Below, piece by piece: positions 62,533 to 64,000 of a DNA stretch of 64,000 bases (its first letter is position 1; each line of letters opens with the position of its first letter). The DNA is from JAAYBF01 sp963715445 (GTDB taxonomy: Bacteria > Actinomycetota > Thermoleophilia > Solirubrobacterales > Thermoleophilaceae). The DNA lies in the NCBI GenBank assembly GCA_963715445.1, contig OY970240.1:248001-312000 (forward strand), given 5' to 3'. Below the pieces are notes generated by a model. The model did no database searches and had not been told where the DNA came from. It saw nothing but the letters and a program-made list of their open reading frames with translations. A program made the position numbers and the translations under genes.

Positions 62533-63765
62533 CTACGGCGCGTCCGGGAAGAGCTCCTGCTCCTCCTGCCCGCCGCTGTCGAGCGATCCCGGGCGCTTGG
62601 CGAGCTTCACCTCGACGGTCTTGAGCTCGTCGCCGCGGTAGTACTCGATCTCGACCGTCTCGCCGGGCTCGCGTGAGGAGATCGCAGCGGCCACATCGTC
62701 CTGAGTTCTCATCTCCTCGCCCGCGATCTTCACGATCAGGTCGCCGCCGGCGACCAGCTGCTCGCCGATCGGGGTGCGGCCACCGCGCAGCCCGGCCTTC
62801 TCGGCGGGGCCTCCCTTCTCGACCGACTGGATCAGCGCGCCGTAGTCGACCTCGAGGTTGAGGTCCCGCGCGATGTCCTCGGTCACGGGAGCCATCTTCA
62901 CGCCGAGCCAGGCGCGGTCGATCGACTCGCCCTCCTTGAGCCGCGGCAGGAGATCCTTGGCGGTGTTGATCGGCACGGCGAAGCCGATTCCGACCGATCC
63001 GCTCGACCCGCCGGTCGCGATCTGAGAGTTGATCCCGATGACCCGCCCGCGGGCGTCCAGCAGCGGGCCGCCCGAGTTGCCGGGGTTGATCGAGGCGTCG
63101 GTCTGGATCACGTTCGGGATGCTGAAGCCGTTGGGCGCCTCGATGTTCCGCTGGAGCGCCGAGACGATGCCCGTGGTCACGGTGCGCGTGAACCCGAACG
63201 GGTTGCCGATCGCCACGACTGGGTCGCCCACCTCGATCTTCGAGCTGTTGCCAAGCGGCAGCGGCTGGAGCGTCGCCTCGTCGGGGTCCACCTTCAGGAC
63301 GGCGACGTCGGTCGAGAGGTCCGCGCCGACCACCTCGGCATCGACGAAGTCCCCGTCCTCCTCGAAGCGCACGCGCACCTCGTCCGCGCCGTCCACCACG
63401 TGGGCGTTGGTGACGATCGTCCCCTCCTTGTCGACCACGAAGCCGGAGCCCGTGCCCGATCCCCCCTCGCCCTCAGGCGCGCCGAAGGGCGAATCGGGCT
63501 GCGTGGAGATGCCGCTCGCCTCCACGAAGACGACTCCCTTGCCCTCGCGCTTGTAGATGTCGGAGACGGAGCGGCTGCCGTTGCCCGAGTCGACGACGGG
63601 CTGCGCGGAGACCCCCTCGCTCACGACACGCGTCTGGGTGTCACCCGTGTCGATCACGTCGGTCGCGATCAGCACGGCGCCGATCACCAGCACCAGGAGC
63701 CCGCCGATGGCACCGGCGAGGACGCTCGACAGAGGGGATCGGCGGGGAGGAGTGGTCTCGTTCAT
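62533..63765 (-). CDS. HtrA/DegP-type serine protease with PDZ domain
   Basis: 410 residues: N-terminal TM anchor (~17-36, GAIGGLLVLVIGAVLIATDV), trypsin-like domain with His in TNAHVV, Asp in STDVAVLKVD and Ser in GNSGGPLL, and one PDZ domain (~295-390). It should degrade or refold damaged envelope proteins outside the membrane. ATG 63765; the hexamer TAATAG (63773-63778) lies 7 nt upstream, and two GCTTAA repeats cover the -35 zone. It splits the trp genes. Confidence 0.94.
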   Translation of the reverse strand: MNETTPPRRSPLSSVLAGAIGGLLVLVIGAVLIATDVIDTGDTQTRVVSEGVSAQPVVDSGNGSRSVSDIYKREGKGVVFVEASGISTQPDSPFGAPEGEGGSGTGSGFVVDKEGTIVTNAHVVDGADEVRVRFEEDGDFVDAEVVGADLSTDVAVLKVDPDEATLQPLPLGNSSKIEVGDPVVAIGNPFGFTRTVTTGIVSALQRNIEAPNGFSIPNVIQTDASINPGNSGGPLLDARGRVIGINSQIATGGSSGSVGIGFAVPINTAKDLLPRLKEGESIDRAWLGVKMAPVTEDIARDLNLEVDYGALIQSVEKGGPAEKAGLRGGRTPIGEQLVAGGDLIVKIAGEEMRTQDDVAAAISSREPGETVEIEYYRGDELKTVEVKLAKRPGSLDSGGQEEQELFPDAP

Positions 63766-63787
63766 GGGTTCACTATTAGGCGCGGCT

Positions 63788-63803
63788 GCTTAACGGGGCT
63801 TAA
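63788..63803. promoter_or_regulatory. GCTTAA direct repeats upstream of htrA
   Basis: GCTTAA at 63788-63793 and 63798-63803, exactly one helical turn (10 bp) apart, lie at the -35 position relative to TAATAG (63773-63778). Tandem repeats of this period are how OmpR/PhoB-type response regulators bind, and htrA-like genes are often under envelope-stress two-component control (MprAB, CseBC). No regulator gene is in the window. Confidence 0.45.
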
Positions 63804-63833
63804 AGGCAGGACGATCGATGGTACTCGCCCCGG

Positions 63834-64000
63834 TCAGCCCTGCAGCGACTTCTCGCGGCCGACCAGGCGGCGCACCGCGGCCTCCGGGTCGGGCGCCCGC
63901 ATCACGGTCTCCCCGACGAGCACGGCGTCCACCCCCACGCCCTCGAGCTCCTCGATCTGCTCGCGGGTGGCGATGCCGGACTCCGAGACCACCACCTTGC
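63834..64000 (-). CDS. trpC: Indole-3-glycerol phosphate synthase, C-terminal part
   Basis: The last 55 codons, open from the window end to the TGA at 63834-63836. VVVSESGIATREQIEELE and GVDAVLVGETVMRAPDPEAA are the end of the TrpC barrel, including the phosphate-binding SESGI and GE loops. The start lies beyond the window. The stop is 68 bp before the htrA start codon. Confidence 0.92.
   Translation of the reverse strand, partial: KVVVSESGIATREQIEELEGVGVDAVLVGETVMRAPDPEAAVRRLVGREKSLQG

Overview
The window is a 64 kb piece of a high-GC chromosome from an actinobacterium, most probably class Thermoleophilia (Solirubrobacterales or relatives). This is an inference from gene content. The pointers are uniformly GC-rich genes, a SigB/SigF-type sigma factor, LexA boxes of the actinobacterial form CGAAC-N4-GTTCG, no encoded CCA on the tRNAs, many GTG/TTG starts, and a secreted protein (36459-36992) whose N-terminal pattern (PSPAMAVALLALFVSLGGG) I associate with that class. 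No rRNA, CRISPR array, prophage or insertion sequence is visible. Most of the window is compact core genome, largely on the minus strand, in long operons whose genes overlap by 4 bp (GTGA/ATGA/TTGA).

Layout: 1-220 tail of an HD-GYP protein. 239-1788 MFS exporter with an unusual leader region (dyad operators, a 5-codon ORF, an intrinsic terminator). 1789-7533 oligopeptide ABC transporter oppF-D-B-C-A. 7688-11916 a coupled set: second OppA-like lipoprotein, sigma factor, RsbW-like protein, and a NifU/IscU-MnmA fusion. 12135-17047 aspS, hisS, metallo-hydrolase, small membrane protein, ftcD. 17108-21660 tRNA-Met, a heterodimeric ABC exporter, an HNH endonuclease gene with a LexA box at its start, tRNA-Gln. 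21694-28181 a flavoprotein reductase, two TrkA-type proteins, and two APC permeases with UspA-like tails (probable KimA-like potassium uptake). 28228-30990 GNAT acetyltransferase and proton-pumping pyrophosphatase. 31175-36345 an eight-gene coupled operon joining tRNA t6A synthesis (tsaE, tsaB, rimI, tsaD) to redox genes (glutaredoxin-like, rex, carboxylate-amine ligase, DUF1844). 36459-40028 the lineage marker protein and the pantothenate operon (DUF2520-panC-panD-panB). 40125-49853 DNA repair and housekeeping: family-4 uracil-DNA glycosylase, acetyltransferase, uvrA with LexA box, uvrB, lytic transglycosylase, coaE, rpsA. 49960-52251 a FAD reductase and a lower-GC DUF4268 gene that looks acquired. 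52464-58199 YdcZ, polA, ACT-malic enzyme, nucleoside-sugar-type epimerase. 58373-64000 a LivJ-like lipoprotein, a small membrane protein, and the tryptophan genes trpA-B-F and the end of trpC, with an htrA protease gene between trpF and trpC.

Cross-cutting patterns: (i) at least ten genes have a TANNNT hexamer 6-10 nt before the start codon and usually no Shine-Dalgarno, so leaderless transcripts seem common; (ii) two intergenic structured elements (52257-52448 and 58219-58353) share an exact 15-mer in a long terminal stem; (iii) two LexA boxes mark uvrA and a solitary HNH nuclease gene next to tRNA-Gln as probable SOS genes. The best candidates for something undescribed are the leader of the MFS exporter, the scaffold-thiouridylase fusion, the SOS-controlled HNH gene and the paired intergenic elements.
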